From Bacillota bacterium (GTDB lineage: Bacteria > Bacillota > Clostridia > Christensenellales > CAG-138), in contig JAEWCL010000014.1 of assembly GCA_023390655.1 (NCBI GenBank), forward strand, positions 124,001 through 188,000: 64,000 nucleotides of DNA. The letters are read 5' to 3'. Position numbers and translations under genes: made by a program. This document shows, piece after piece, positions 25,276 through 32,993 of this stretch. Under the pieces are notes generated by a model, which did not search any database, was not told the DNA's origin, and saw only the letters and a program-made list of their open reading frames with translations. Numbering within the stretch: the stretch's first letter is position 1; the number at the start of each line of letters is the position of its first letter.

Positions 25276-26074
25276 CGGCTCCACCCGTCCCCTTTGCGGA
25301 CTGGCCCTTCTTGCCGTTGAACTTGAGGTAGGAATTCAGGCGCTCGCGGATGGCGATCGGGCTTTCAAAATCGTTGATTGCCATGACGCCGTCGATGACC
25401 ATTTCCTTTGTAACGCGTTCCATTTTCATCCGGATGGTCAGCTTGCTGCCGATGGGCAGGTAAACAAGGTTTGCAAATACAACGCCGTACAACGTCGCCA
25501 CGAACGCAACAGCGATGGATTTTGCGAGCTCGTCGGGCGTGCCCATGTTGGAGAGTACCTGAATCAGCCCCAGAACCGTACCGATGATACCGAGCGTCGG
25601 GGAGTAGCCGCCCGCCGCTTCAAATATGGAAATCTCTCTTTTTTTGATCTGCTCTTCGACGCGCAGGTCGTTTTCGAGAATCTCGCGCAGTTCTTCCTTA
25701 TCGAGCTTGTCCATCAAAAGCGTAAGCCCTTTTACGAGCAACGGATCGTTTTGCTTGATAAACGCGGGGTCGCGTACCATTTGGTCCAAAATAAGCATAC
25801 CGGATTTTTTGACCTGCACCGCAATATCGATGATGGTATCCATCGTACCCTGCAAATCCACCTTCGGGTTGCTCATTGCGCGGCCAATCAAGGCGGGCAT
25901 TTTCGCAATATCCTGTATGGAAAACGCGATAAACAGCACGCCAATCGTACCGCCGATGACGATAACGCCAGGACTCAGAATAAATAGGGACATGACATCG
26001 CCATGTTCCAGAATGAAGCCCATAAGTAGCGCGCCGAACGCGAATACGATTCCTATAATCGTGGCAATGCCCAT
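25268..26074 (-). CDS. motA: Flagellar motor stator protein MotA
   Basis: A 268-residue MotA with four hydrophobic segments: IGIVFAFGALLMGF, FILSPGVIVIGGTIGVLFIA, GYSPTLGIIGTVLGLIQVL and AVAFVATLYGVVFANLVYLP. The cytoplasmic loop between segments 2 and 3 (about residues 60-145) carries the charged residues that touch FliG. The conserved prolines of the MotA family fall in SPTLGIIG and VYLPIG. It is the first gene of a two-gene operon with motB. A sigma-D type promoter lies about 50-75 bases upstream, which places it in the flagellar class of genes. No other flagellar genes are in the window. Confidence 0.95.
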   Translation of the reverse strand: MGIATIIGIVFAFGALLMGFILEHGDVMSLFILSPGVIVIGGTIGVLFIAFSIQDIAKMPALIGRAMSNPKVDLQGTMDTIIDIAVQVKKSGMLILDQMVRDPAFIKQNDPLLVKGLTLLMDKLDKEELREILENDLRVEEQIKKREISIFEAAGGYSPTLGIIGTVLGLIQVLSNMGTPDELAKSIAVAFVATLYGVVFANLVYLPIGSKLTIRMKMERVTKEMVIDGVMAINDFESPIAIRERLNSYLKFNGKKGQSAKGTGGADE

Positions 26075-26121
26075 ATTTTACCTCTCAACATGCAACTGCC
26101 TGTAATTCCACTGTTATAGTT

Positions 26122-26148
26122 ATATCGGTAATTTTCGGTTTTCGTTTA
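26122..26148 (-). promoter_or_regulatory. Sigma-D (sigma-28) type promoter of motAB
   Basis: On the minus strand TAAA (26148-26145), exactly 15 bases, then ACCGATAT (26129-26122). The consensus is TAAA-N15-GCCGATAA, so 10 of 12 positions agree. Confidence 0.75.
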
Positions 26149-26217
26149 GCGCCCTGCGGCTGTTTTTTTTGTAAGCTTTCGATAGAAGCGCCTGAAACAG
26201 CCGAGAACACGGTATAC

Positions 26218-26246
26218 TTGACTTCATCTTACGGAAGATATATAAT
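26218..26246 (+). promoter_or_regulatory. Sigma-A promoter of the znu operon
   Basis: TTGACT (26218-26223), a 17-base spacer, and a perfect TATAAT (26241-26246). The start site is expected near 26253. Confidence 0.85.
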
Positions 26247-26251
26247 GCGAA

Positions 26252-26266
26252 TGCGAATTGTTCGCA
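26252..26266. promoter_or_regulatory. Probable Zur operator over the znu transcription start
   Basis: A perfect inverted repeat TGCGAA-TTG-TTCGCA starts 6 bases after the -10 element, so a bound regulator would block initiation. The operon encodes a Fur-family protein as its last gene. Confidence 0.65.
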
Positions 26267-26288
26267 AATACATCCACGGGAGATTATG

Positions 26289-27239
26289 ATGAAAAAAATA
26301 CTGCAAATGCTTGCGCTGCTTCTCGCTACAGCGCTGCTGACAGCCTGCGGAGCACCCGACGTGCAGGGCCGGGCGAAGGATAGCAAACTCTCCGTTTATA
26401 CGAGCTTTTATACCATGTATGATTTTGCAAAGAAAATCGGCGGAGAAAAAGCGGATATTTTTGTGATGGTGCCGGATGGAACGGAACCGCATGACTGGGA
26501 GCCTGCGGCTTCCGATATTGCCGGGCTTGAGCATGCGGACGTGTTTGTTTATAATGGGGCTGGGATGGAACACTGGGCGGAGGATATCCTCGCGTCCTTA
26601 AACAACGATACGCTCCTTGTGGTGGAGGCCTCCAAGGGTATCGAGCTGCGCGAGGGCCACGGGCATGAGGACGAAGAAGAGGCGCACGCGGAGGAAGAAG
26701 AAGCAGGCGAAGAACACAACTTTGACCCGCATGTGTGGCTGGACCCGACCAACGCGAAGCTGGAGCTTGCGGCCATTAAGGACGCGTTTATCAAGGCGGA
26801 TGCCGCGAATGCTTCCTACTATGAGGCAAACTATGAAAAATGGGCGGCGGAGCTGGATGCGCTGGACAAGGCGTTCCGCGACACGCTTTCAGGCGTGCCC
26901 CATAAGGAGATCATCGTTGCGCATGAGGCTTACGGGTATCTGTGCGCCGCTTACGGGCTCACACAGATCGGCATTGAGGGGCTCAGCCCCGACTCGGAGC
27001 CGGATCCAAAGCGCATGGCGGAAATCATTGAGCTTGCCCGCGAAAAGAATGTGACGACCATTTTCTTTGAAGAGATGCTAAGCCCCGATGTCGCCAACGC
27101 CATCGCCGCGGAAACCGGCGCGAATACGGCGGTGTTAAGCCCTGTTGAAGGGCTGACGGACAGCGAACGCGGGGCCGGGGACGATTACCTGAGCGTGATG
27201 TACAAAAACCTGGAGGCGCTCAAGGCGGCGCTTCTATAA
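26289..27239 (+). CDS. znuA: Zinc ABC transporter substrate-binding lipoprotein
   Basis: A 316-residue cluster A-I metal receptor. The lipobox LLTAC puts the lipidated cysteine at residue 20. The metal-binding histidines lie in PDGTEPHDWEP, DPHVWLDPTNAKLE and VAHEAYGYLC, with the final acidic ligand region near SPVEGLTDSERG. Between the first two ligands is a loop rich in His and Glu (GHGHEDEEEAHAEEEEAGEE), which is characteristic of zinc-specific ZnuA/AdcA rather than manganese receptors. Two adjacent ATGs are possible starts (26286 or 26289); the second has better spacing from GGGAG. It is the first gene of znuA-znuC-znuB-zur, behind a strong promoter/operator. Confidence 0.93.
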   Translation: MKKILQMLALLLATALLTACGAPDVQGRAKDSKLSVYTSFYTMYDFAKKIGGEKADIFVMVPDGTEPHDWEPAASDIAGLEHADVFVYNGAGMEHWAEDILASLNNDTLLVVEASKGIELREGHGHEDEEEAHAEEEEAGEEHNFDPHVWLDPTNAKLELAAIKDAFIKADAANASYYEANYEKWAAELDALDKAFRDTLSGVPHKEIIVAHEAYGYLCAAYGLTQIGIEGLSPDSEPDPKRMAEIIELAREKNVTTIFFEEMLSPDVANAIAAETGANTAVLSPVEGLTDSERGAGDDYLSVMYKNLEALKAALL

Positions 27240-27276
27240 CAAAAACCCGGCGATTGCGCGGGCGGAAGGAGGAGGC

Positions 27277-28008
27277 ATGGCCTCCATCATCGAAGTACGG
27301 GATGTTTGCTTTGGCTATACCGGGGAGCGGATTATTGACCATGCGGACTTTACCGTTAACAAGGGGGACTTTGTCTCCATTATCGGTTCCAACGGATCGG
27401 GCAAAAGCACGCTGCTGCGCTTGATCCTGGGCGAACTGACCCCAAAGCAGGGCAGTATCCGCCTGTTTGGGCAGGCGCTCGCACAGCTTAGAAGTTGGCC
27501 CAGGGTAGGGTTTGTGCCGCAGAACGGCTTCCGGGGGAATACGGGCTTTCCCGCCACGGTGGAGGAAATTGTGCTTGCAAATTTGTATGCGCAAGTCGGC
27601 CCGCTCCGCATGCCGAACAAAAGCCATCGGGAAGCGGTGTACCGCGCGCTGGAGCAGGTGCACATGGAGCAATATGCCAAGCGGCTGTTCGGTGAACTTT
27701 CCGGCGGGCAGCAGCAGCGCGTGATGCTTGCGCGCGTCCTGGTCAACGAGCCGGAGCTGCTGCTTTTGGACGAGCCCACCACGGGTGTCGACGCGCAGAC
27801 GGTGGATGCGCTCTATCAGCTGCTTTCCCGCTATAACCGGGAAAAAGGCGTCACAGTTGTGATGGTGACGCATGATATGGGGCGGGCGAGCGGCTATGTT
27901 TCGCGTGTGCTTTGCCTGGAGGAAGGGTCTTTGGTAGAATTGGGATTGGAACAGGTGGCGCATGAGCTTGCACACAAGCACAAGCATCCCGCCTGCTGCC
28001 AGCACTAA
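27277..28008 (+). CDS. znuC: Zinc ABC transporter ATP-binding protein
   Basis: A 243-residue ABC ATPase of the metal-uptake subfamily. Walker A is IGSNGSGKSTLLRLI, the Q-loop is VGFVPQNGFRG, the signature is LSGGQQQRVMLARVL, Walker B is LLLLDEPTTGVD and the switch histidine is in VMVTHDMGRA. The C-terminal tail LAHKHKHPACCQH is rich in His and Cys and could bind zinc, although this is inference. GGAGGAGGC precedes the ATG. It lies 37 bases after znuA and 12 before the permease, and supplies energy for zinc import. Confidence 0.93.
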   Translation: MASIIEVRDVCFGYTGERIIDHADFTVNKGDFVSIIGSNGSGKSTLLRLILGELTPKQGSIRLFGQALAQLRSWPRVGFVPQNGFRGNTGFPATVEEIVLANLYAQVGPLRMPNKSHREAVYRALEQVHMEQYAKRLFGELSGGQQQRVMLARVLVNEPELLLLDEPTTGVDAQTVDALYQLLSRYNREKGVTVVMVTHDMGRASGYVSRVLCLEEGSLVELGLEQVAHELAHKHKHPACCQH

Positions 28009-28020
28009 GGAGGGCGTTCG

Positions 28021-28854
28021 ATGCTTGAGTATCTGTTTATGCAGCGGGCGCTCCTTGCAGGCGTGCTGCTTGCCGTCATCATCCCCTGCATCGGTATCAT
28101 CGTGGTGTTAAAGCGCCTGTCCATGATCGGCGACGCGCTTTCCCACACCTCTCTTGCGGGCGTTGCGGGCGGGCTTGTGATGGGCGTCAATCCCATACTG
28201 GGCGCGGTAGTTGCCACCATTCTTGCAGCACTCGGCATTGAGGCCGTGAGAAAACGCATCCCCCAATACGCGGAGATGTCTATCGCCATCATCATGTCCG
28301 CTGGCATCGGCCTTGCGGGCGTGCTTTCCGGCTTTGTCAAAAACGCCGCCAATTTCAACAGCTTCCTGTTTGGCAGCATCGTTTCCATCAGCGATTTTGA
28401 ACTGCTGCTGGTTGTCGCCATCAGCGTGGCGGTGATGCTGGCATTTCTGCTGCTGTACAAGGAGCTGTTTTATCTGGCGCTTGATGAACGCTCCGCGCGC
28501 CTTGCAGGCGTTCCGGTCAAAACGGTCAGCTTCCTGTTTACCATCCTCACGGCCGTTACCGTCTCCATTGCGGCCCGCACGGTGGGGGCGCTTGTGGTGT
28601 CGTCCCTGATGGTGATCCCGGTCGCCTGCGCCATGCAGCTTAGAAAAAGCTTCCGGACGACGCTCTTTTTTTCCATCGGCTTTGCCGTGTTTTTTACGGT
28701 AGCGGGGTTGTTTATCGCCTATTACGCGCGGCTCAGGCCCGGCGGCACCATCGTCCTGCTTGGCGTCATTACGCTCATCATCCTGCTTGCGGTACGCTCG
28801 CTGCTTTCGCATCCGCACAAAGAACATGCGCGAAAAGGAGGCGATCCCGCTTGA
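28021..28854 (+). CDS. znuB: Zinc ABC transporter permease
   Basis: A 277-residue ABC-3 type permease with eight or nine hydrophobic segments. Family blocks visible are MQRALLAGVLLAVIIPCIGI, VLKRLSMIGDALSHTSLAGV, DERSARLAGVPV and TVGALVVSSLMVIPVACAMQ. The stop codon overlaps the TTG start of the Fur-family gene (TTGA), so the two are translationally coupled. It forms the membrane pore of the zinc importer with ZnuC. Confidence 0.93.
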   Translation: MLEYLFMQRALLAGVLLAVIIPCIGIIVVLKRLSMIGDALSHTSLAGVAGGLVMGVNPILGAVVATILAALGIEAVRKRIPQYAEMSIAIIMSAGIGLAGVLSGFVKNAANFNSFLFGSIVSISDFELLLVVAISVAVMLAFLLLYKELFYLALDERSARLAGVPVKTVSFLFTILTAVTVSIAARTVGALVVSSLMVIPVACAMQLRKSFRTTLFFSIGFAVFFTVAGLFIAYYARLRPGGTIVLLGVITLIILLAVRSLLSHPHKEHARKGGDPA

Positions 28855-29279
28855 AGGAGCAGAGAAGCTGGCCCAAGGAGATCAAGCGCACCCGGCCCCG
28901 GACGCTGATCATGCAGGTGCTTGAGGAAGCGCAGCAGCCGCTTGGCGCTATGGAGATTTTCTCTCAAATTGAAAAAACGGGGGAGAGCGTCTGGCTCTCC
29001 ACTGTTTATAGAAGCCTGGAGCTGCTCGTGGAAAAGGGCGTTGTGGACAAGATCGCCGTCGCCAACAGCGATATGGCGGTATACGCCATAAACCGCAGTG
29101 CGCACCGGCACTATGCCGTATGTATGGGATGCAGGCGCATTGTGCCTGTGGATGATTGCCCGCTGGGGCATTTTACGCCCAAGGTGGCCGAGGAAGGCTT
29201 TCAGGTTGTGGGACACAACCTGGAGATTTACGGATATTGCGATGCATGCACGCATCAGGAGAAGAAGGATCAGAGGTAG
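28851..29279 (+). CDS. Fur-family metal regulator, probably the zinc repressor Zur
   Basis: A 142-residue Fur-family regulator. Residues 15-80 form the winged helix (TLIMQVLEEAQQPLGAMEIF and STVYRSLELLVEKGVVDKIA). The dimerisation domain contains AHRHYAVCMGCRRIVPVDDC and YGYCDACTH; Cys91, Cys94, Cys130 and Cys133 form the structural zinc site. The start codon is TTG at 28851 with GGAGG about 8 bases upstream, overlapping the znuB stop. Position in a zinc uptake operon makes Zur the best guess; PerR or Fur function cannot be excluded by sequence alone. It would bind the inverted repeat at 26252-26266 in the presence of zinc. Confidence 0.85.
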   Translation: MKEQRSWPKEIKRTRPRTLIMQVLEEAQQPLGAMEIFSQIEKTGESVWLSTVYRSLELLVEKGVVDKIAVANSDMAVYAINRSAHRHYAVCMGCRRIVPVDDCPLGHFTPKVAEEGFQVVGHNLEIYGYCDACTHQEKKDQR

Positions 29280-29764
29280 CGTTCTATTTCGCGCCACGTT
29301 GTGAGCTTATCTTCGAACGTACGAATGTACCGCCTTGGCACGGGGCTGGAGGAAGGCAGCAGCACGTAGGCGATGCCGTCCTGTTTTTTAAAATTTTGAA
29401 AATAAGTTTTTTGCGCCATCGTACCGTTGAAAGATATGGTTTTCACGGCAGGGTGTGTTATGAGAAAGCCGGGGATGTCGTTTGGCACCGCGGCTCTGAT
29501 GTTTTTATCCAGGCTGCCTTCGCGCTCGCACGCGTAGATCACATCCCAAAGCGCGACGCCGGACTCGATGAGCGCAGCAATGCGCGCTTCATAGCTTCGC
29601 GGATCGGGCCGGCTTAATACATGGAACATCAGCCGCCAAAAGTCGTTGCGCGGATGCGCGTAATACTGCCCTGCCGCAAGGGACTGCGCGCCCGGCATGG
29701 AGCCTAACAGCAGCAGGCGTGCGGTTGCATCCGCCGCCGGCGGAAGGCTGTAGAGTACCTGCAT
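29270..29764 (-). CDS. Uracil-DNA glycosylase superfamily protein, DNA-deoxyinosine glycosylase type
   Basis: A 164-residue DNA repair glycosylase of the MUG/deoxyinosine glycosylase branch. LLLGSMPGAQSLAAGQYYAH followed by PRNDFWRLM is motif 1, VALWDVIYACEREGSLD is internal, and LLPSSSPVPRRY is motif 2, whose SSSP element is typical of the group. It removes deaminated bases such as hypoxanthine or uracil. ATG 29764 is preceded by GAAGGGA; longer in-frame starts are possible but would add an unusual N-terminus. Its 3' end overlaps the 3' end of the convergent Fur-family gene by 10 bases. Confidence 0.85.
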   Translation of the reverse strand: MQVLYSLPPAADATARLLLLGSMPGAQSLAAGQYYAHPRNDFWRLMFHVLSRPDPRSYEARIAALIESGVALWDVIYACEREGSLDKNIRAAVPNDIPGFLITHPAVKTISFNGTMAQKTYFQNFKKQDGIAYVLLPSSSPVPRRYIRTFEDKLTTWREIERYL

Positions 29765-29997
29765 GCATACGTCCCTTCTGATGACGCTCTCAACAAAATT
29801 TTGCACATCTTCATGGTCATTTTCGCGCCCGGCATTGCCGAACTTGTGGGCTCGCGTGCGTTTTGCTGCGCCGGACACAAAAAATCCAGCGCATGTTTCG
29901 CCGGGAGAGCAATCGCTTCTTTCGTATATTGTGTACCGCCATGCCGCATACTAAAACCGATCGAAACCCGATCATAAGAAAACAGGAGGTAAACACC

Positions 29998-30171
29998 ATG
30001 CATGACAACAAAGCAGGGCAGCAAACCATCGGATGTGAGGTGCACAGCTGTTCATATTGGCACGACGGCGGCATGTGCGATTTGAACCGCATCGTCGTCA
30101 AGCCATGTCATAGCTGCAACACCGGCAACCCGGAAGATGAAACGCTGTGCGGTTCCTATAAACAAAAGTAA
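29998..30171 (+). CDS. DUF1540 domain-containing small cysteine protein
   Basis: A 57-residue protein matching the DUF1540 pattern. Cysteines stand at 13, 18, 27, 37, 40 and 51 (VHSCSYWHDGGMCDLNRI, KPCHSCNTG, TLCGSY), suggesting a small metal-binding or disulfide-stabilised module. AACAGGAGG precedes the ATG. DUF1540 proteins are common in Clostridia, and some are linked to spores, but their role is unknown. Single gene with its own terminator. Confidence 0.9.
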   Translation: MHDNKAGQQTIGCEVHSCSYWHDGGMCDLNRIVVKPCHSCNTGNPEDETLCGSYKQK

Positions 30172-30195
30172 CCGGCAGCGTGCGTTTCGCATGGG

Positions 30196-30220
30196 AAAAA
30201 GCGGCGTTTGCCGCTTTTTT
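30196..30220 (+). terminator. Terminator after the DUF1540 gene
   Basis: AAAAAGCGGC (30196-30205) pairs with GCCGCTTTTT (30210-30219), with a T-run. Confidence 0.85.
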
Positions 30221-30280
30221 GTTGCAGTTGCAAGCATAGCTTATGCGGAAACGGCAATCTGCATGCCGATTGGGGGAGCG

Positions 30281-30547
30281 CTAGTCATTCCCCGGGCGGT
30301 GCTGCCGGTAGAACGCCTTGAGCCCGGCCTTGACGTCCTCCGGGAGATCGCGCCAGCGTACGCCGCGGATCGCGCCCTCCAGCCCGCACAGGCGGTTGTA
30401 GCAGGCGGAAGGGTCAAACGCAAAGATGCGCAGCCACGCTTCGCGTGAGCCGGCCTGCCGCAGTTCCTCCGCGCTGTGGATGCCCGCCTGGAAGAGCTGC
30501 TGCTCCATCGTTTTTGCAATGTTGGGAAGTGTTGTTAAATCCGACAT
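30281..30547 (-). CDS. TfoX C-terminal domain-containing protein
   Basis: An 88-residue helix-hairpin-helix type domain like the C-terminal half of the competence regulator TfoX/Sxy: LTTLPNIAKTMEQQLFQAGI with HSAEELRQAGS at the start, then LCGLEGAIRGVRW and LPEDVKAGLKAFY. Free-standing copies are frequent in Clostridia and are not tied to competence. GGAGGAGGC lies before the ATG. It is 17 bases downstream of the SDR gene and probably co-transcribed with it. Function unknown; nucleic acid or protein binding is inferred from the fold. Confidence 0.85.
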   Translation of the reverse strand: MSDLTTLPNIAKTMEQQLFQAGIHSAEELRQAGSREAWLRIFAFDPSACYNRLCGLEGAIRGVRWRDLPEDVKAGLKAFYRQHRPGND

Positions 30548-30564
30548 CGTAATGCCTCCTCCTT

Positions 30565-31338
30565 TTATGGATGATATGTCCAGCCTTCATCGGCGTGGTA
30601 AATCATACGCTTGGCCATACCGCCGTCCACCGTCAGGCTGGCGCCGGTAATAAAGCCGGCGGCGTCGCTCAATAAAAACAGCGCCGCATCCACAATATCC
30701 TGCGGGCAGCCGATGCGTCCCGCCGCGTGCTGGCCGATATCCGGCCCCGAAAACGTGCCCGGCGCGCGGCCCTCCCCGTGATGGGCGGTGGTATCGATCC
30801 AGCCGGGGCAGATGGCGTTCACCCGGACACGGCCATGAAGGCTCATGGCCAGCGCATGCGTGAGCGAAAGGATGCCGCCCTTTGCCGCCGTATAGCTTTC
30901 CGTATCCATCTGGGATTGAAACGCGCGGGTGGAAGCAATGTTGACGATTGCGGCGTTCGGCCGGAAGGACTCTTTTAACAGCAGGCTCAAATAATAGGGA
31001 CCGGTGACGCCCAGGCGCAGTACATATGTGAAATCCGAAAAGGAGCAGCCGGAAAGAAGGCCGCGCTTTGAGACACATGCATTGTTGATGAGATAGTCTA
31101 CAGTGCCAAAGCGCGCGAGAAGCGTATCCGCAAAGCGCTTCAAATCAGACTCTTCCGCGGCGTCCCCCGCAACAAACAGCAAGCGCTCTCCGTATGCTTT
31201 CTGCAAGCGTCCGCCGGTCTCCCCATCCGTATCCATACAGGCGACAACAGCGCCCGCGGCAATGAGCGTTTCCAGCAGCGCCCGCCCGATCCCGTTCGCT
31301 CCGCCTGTAATGACGGCGGCTTTTCCCGTAAACTCCAT
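30565..31338 (-). CDS. SDR-family oxidoreductase
   Basis: A 257-residue classical short-chain dehydrogenase/reductase. The cofactor loop is ITGGANGIGRA, with an acidic residue after strand 2 (CMDTD) that favours NAD(H). The structural motif is NNACV, and the catalytic residues are in IVNIAS and ESYTAAKGGI (Tyr and Lys of YxxxK). The C-terminal part with GFITGASLTVDGGMAKR is standard. ATG 31338 is chosen because GGGAGG lies 5 bases upstream. Substrate unknown; such enzymes act on sugars, polyols, hydroxy acids or fatty acyl chains. Confidence 0.92.
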   Translation of the reverse strand: MEFTGKAAVITGGANGIGRALLETLIAAGAVVACMDTDGETGGRLQKAYGERLLFVAGDAAEESDLKRFADTLLARFGTVDYLINNACVSKRGLLSGCSFSDFTYVLRLGVTGPYYLSLLLKESFRPNAAIVNIASTRAFQSQMDTESYTAAKGGILSLTHALAMSLHGRVRVNAICPGWIDTTAHHGEGRAPGTFSGPDIGQHAAGRIGCPQDIVDAALFLLSDAAGFITGASLTVDGGMAKRMIYHADEGWTYHP

Positions 31339-31370
31339 AGCGCCTCCCAAGTAAGGCTAATTATAAAAGA

Positions 31371-31400
31371 CCCTTTTCTTTCTTTTGAGAAAGAAAAGGG
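31371..31400. terminator. Hairpin between the ABC importer and the SDR gene
   Basis: CCCTTTTCTTTC (31371-31382) pairs perfectly with GAAAGAAAAGGG (31389-31400). No T-run follows closely on the minus strand, where AGACCCTT would be inside the stem, but its position after the ATPase gene suits an operon end. Confidence 0.5.
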
Positions 31401-31460
31401 CCAAAGAAAGCTTACCTTTATTATAGCCGGAAGCCCGGAAAGTGCAATGCCTGCCTGCCG

Positions 31461-32978
31461 TCAGATTTCGCAGGCCTCGCCCGCCATCATCAGGCCCAGA
31501 CCGTTTCTTGTGGCGTCTTTCTGATCCACAATGCCCATGACCTTGCCCTCGTATATGACGAGGATGCGGTCGGAAATCTCCATGATCTCATCAAGCTCCG
31601 TAGATACGAGAAGGACGGCTGCACCCCTGTCGCGTTCCTCGACAATACGGGACTGGATGTACTTGGTTGCGCCGATATCAAGCCCGCGGGAGGGATGTAC
31701 GGCAATGAGGAGCTTCGGCTCACGGTCGAGCTCACGGCCGACAACAAACTTCTGCTGGTTGCCGCCCGAAAGATTCCCTGCGAATTCCGCCACATTGGGG
31801 GTCTTGACATTGTAACGTTCGCACAGCTTGGCGGAATGCTGATCGATCCACTTCCAGCGCAGTACGCCATGCTTGGAAAACGGCTTCTGGTCATAGCTCA
31901 TCAGCGTGAGGTTCTCGCGGATGTTCATCTTGGCGACCATGCCCATCTTGTGGCGGTCCTCCGGGATGTGCGAGACGCCGTGCATCAGGATTTCGCGCGG
32001 GGACTTATTGGTGCAGTCCTCGCCTTCGATCAGCACTTTGCCGCTCTTGACTTTGACCAGCCCCGCAATTGCGCGGATCAGCTCAGACTGCCCATTGCCG
32101 TCCACACCGCACACGCCAAGGATTTCTCCGGCTTGTACCGTGAAGGATACGTTGTTAACAGCCGTAAGCCGGCGTGAGTTTTCACAGGTCAGGCCTTCTA
32201 CGGTGAGTACCGTACGGCCGGGCTGCGCTTCTTCCTTGGCGGTAACCAGGTTGACGTCCTGCCCGACCATGAGGGCTGCAAGCTGCTGCTTGTCGGAAAT
32301 CTCGCTGATCGGGATGCCGGAGGCGGCGACCTTGCCAAGGCGCAGTACGGTGCACCTGTCGCAGATGGTCATAATCTCCGCAAGCTTATGGCTGATGAAG
32401 ATGACCGTCTTGCCTTCACTGGTCAATTGCCGAATCATGCCGAACAGCCCCTCGACCTCCTGCGGTGTGAGCACCGCCGTAGGCTCATCAAGGATGAGCA
32501 AATCCACGTTGCGGTAAAGCGCCTTCAATATTTCCAGACGCTGCTGCTGGCCGACGGAAAGCTGCTCCACGCGCATCCACGGGTCGATCTGCATATGGTA
32601 GCGCTCCGCCATTTCCGTAAAGCGGGCGGCGGCGGCCTTGAGATCAAGCACTTCCTTGTTGCCGCTGTAGCCAAGCACCACATTTTCGATGGCGGTGAGC
32701 GCGGGAATGAGCATAAAGTGCTGGTGCACCATGCCGATACCAAGCTCGATCGCCTGCTTGGGGTCGCGGATTTGCGCGGGCTTGCCGTTGTAGTAGATTT
32801 CACCTGCGGACTGCGCGTACATGCCGTAGAGAATGTTCATCAGCGTCGATTTGCCGGCGCCGTTTTCCCCCAGAAGCGCATGTACCTCGCCGCGTTCTAC
32901 ACAGAGGCTGACGTCTTCATTTGCAACCACGCAGCCAAAGCGCTTGGTGACATGATGCATTTCAAGTAAAGGAGCCAT
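31461..32978 (-). CDS. Purine/nucleoside ABC transporter ATP-binding protein (BMP-type, NupO-like)
   Basis: A 505-residue ATPase with two ABC domains. Domain 1: Walker A LLGENGAGKSTLMNIL, signature LSVGQQQRLEILKAL, Walker B LLILDEPTAVLTPQE, switch ISHKLAEI. Domain 2: LGVCGVDGNGQSELIRAIAG in place of the P-loop, signature NLSGGNQQKFVVGREL, and LLIAVHPSRGLDIGATKYI at Walker B, where HPSRGLD is the variant usual in YufO/NupO-type proteins. It is the last gene of the operon that starts with the BMP lipoprotein at 36212 and powers that importer. GGAGGG lies upstream of the ATG. Confidence 0.93.
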   Translation of the reverse strand: MAPLLEMHHVTKRFGCVVANEDVSLCVERGEVHALLGENGAGKSTLMNILYGMYAQSAGEIYYNGKPAQIRDPKQAIELGIGMVHQHFMLIPALTAIENVVLGYSGNKEVLDLKAAAARFTEMAERYHMQIDPWMRVEQLSVGQQQRLEILKALYRNVDLLILDEPTAVLTPQEVEGLFGMIRQLTSEGKTVIFISHKLAEIMTICDRCTVLRLGKVAASGIPISEISDKQQLAALMVGQDVNLVTAKEEAQPGRTVLTVEGLTCENSRRLTAVNNVSFTVQAGEILGVCGVDGNGQSELIRAIAGLVKVKSGKVLIEGEDCTNKSPREILMHGVSHIPEDRHKMGMVAKMNIRENLTLMSYDQKPFSKHGVLRWKWIDQHSAKLCERYNVKTPNVAEFAGNLSGGNQQKFVVGRELDREPKLLIAVHPSRGLDIGATKYIQSRIVEERDRGAAVLLVSTELDEIMEISDRILVIYEGKVMGIVDQKDATRNGLGLMMAGEACEI

Positions 32979-32993
32979 ACTTCTCTTTCCCTC

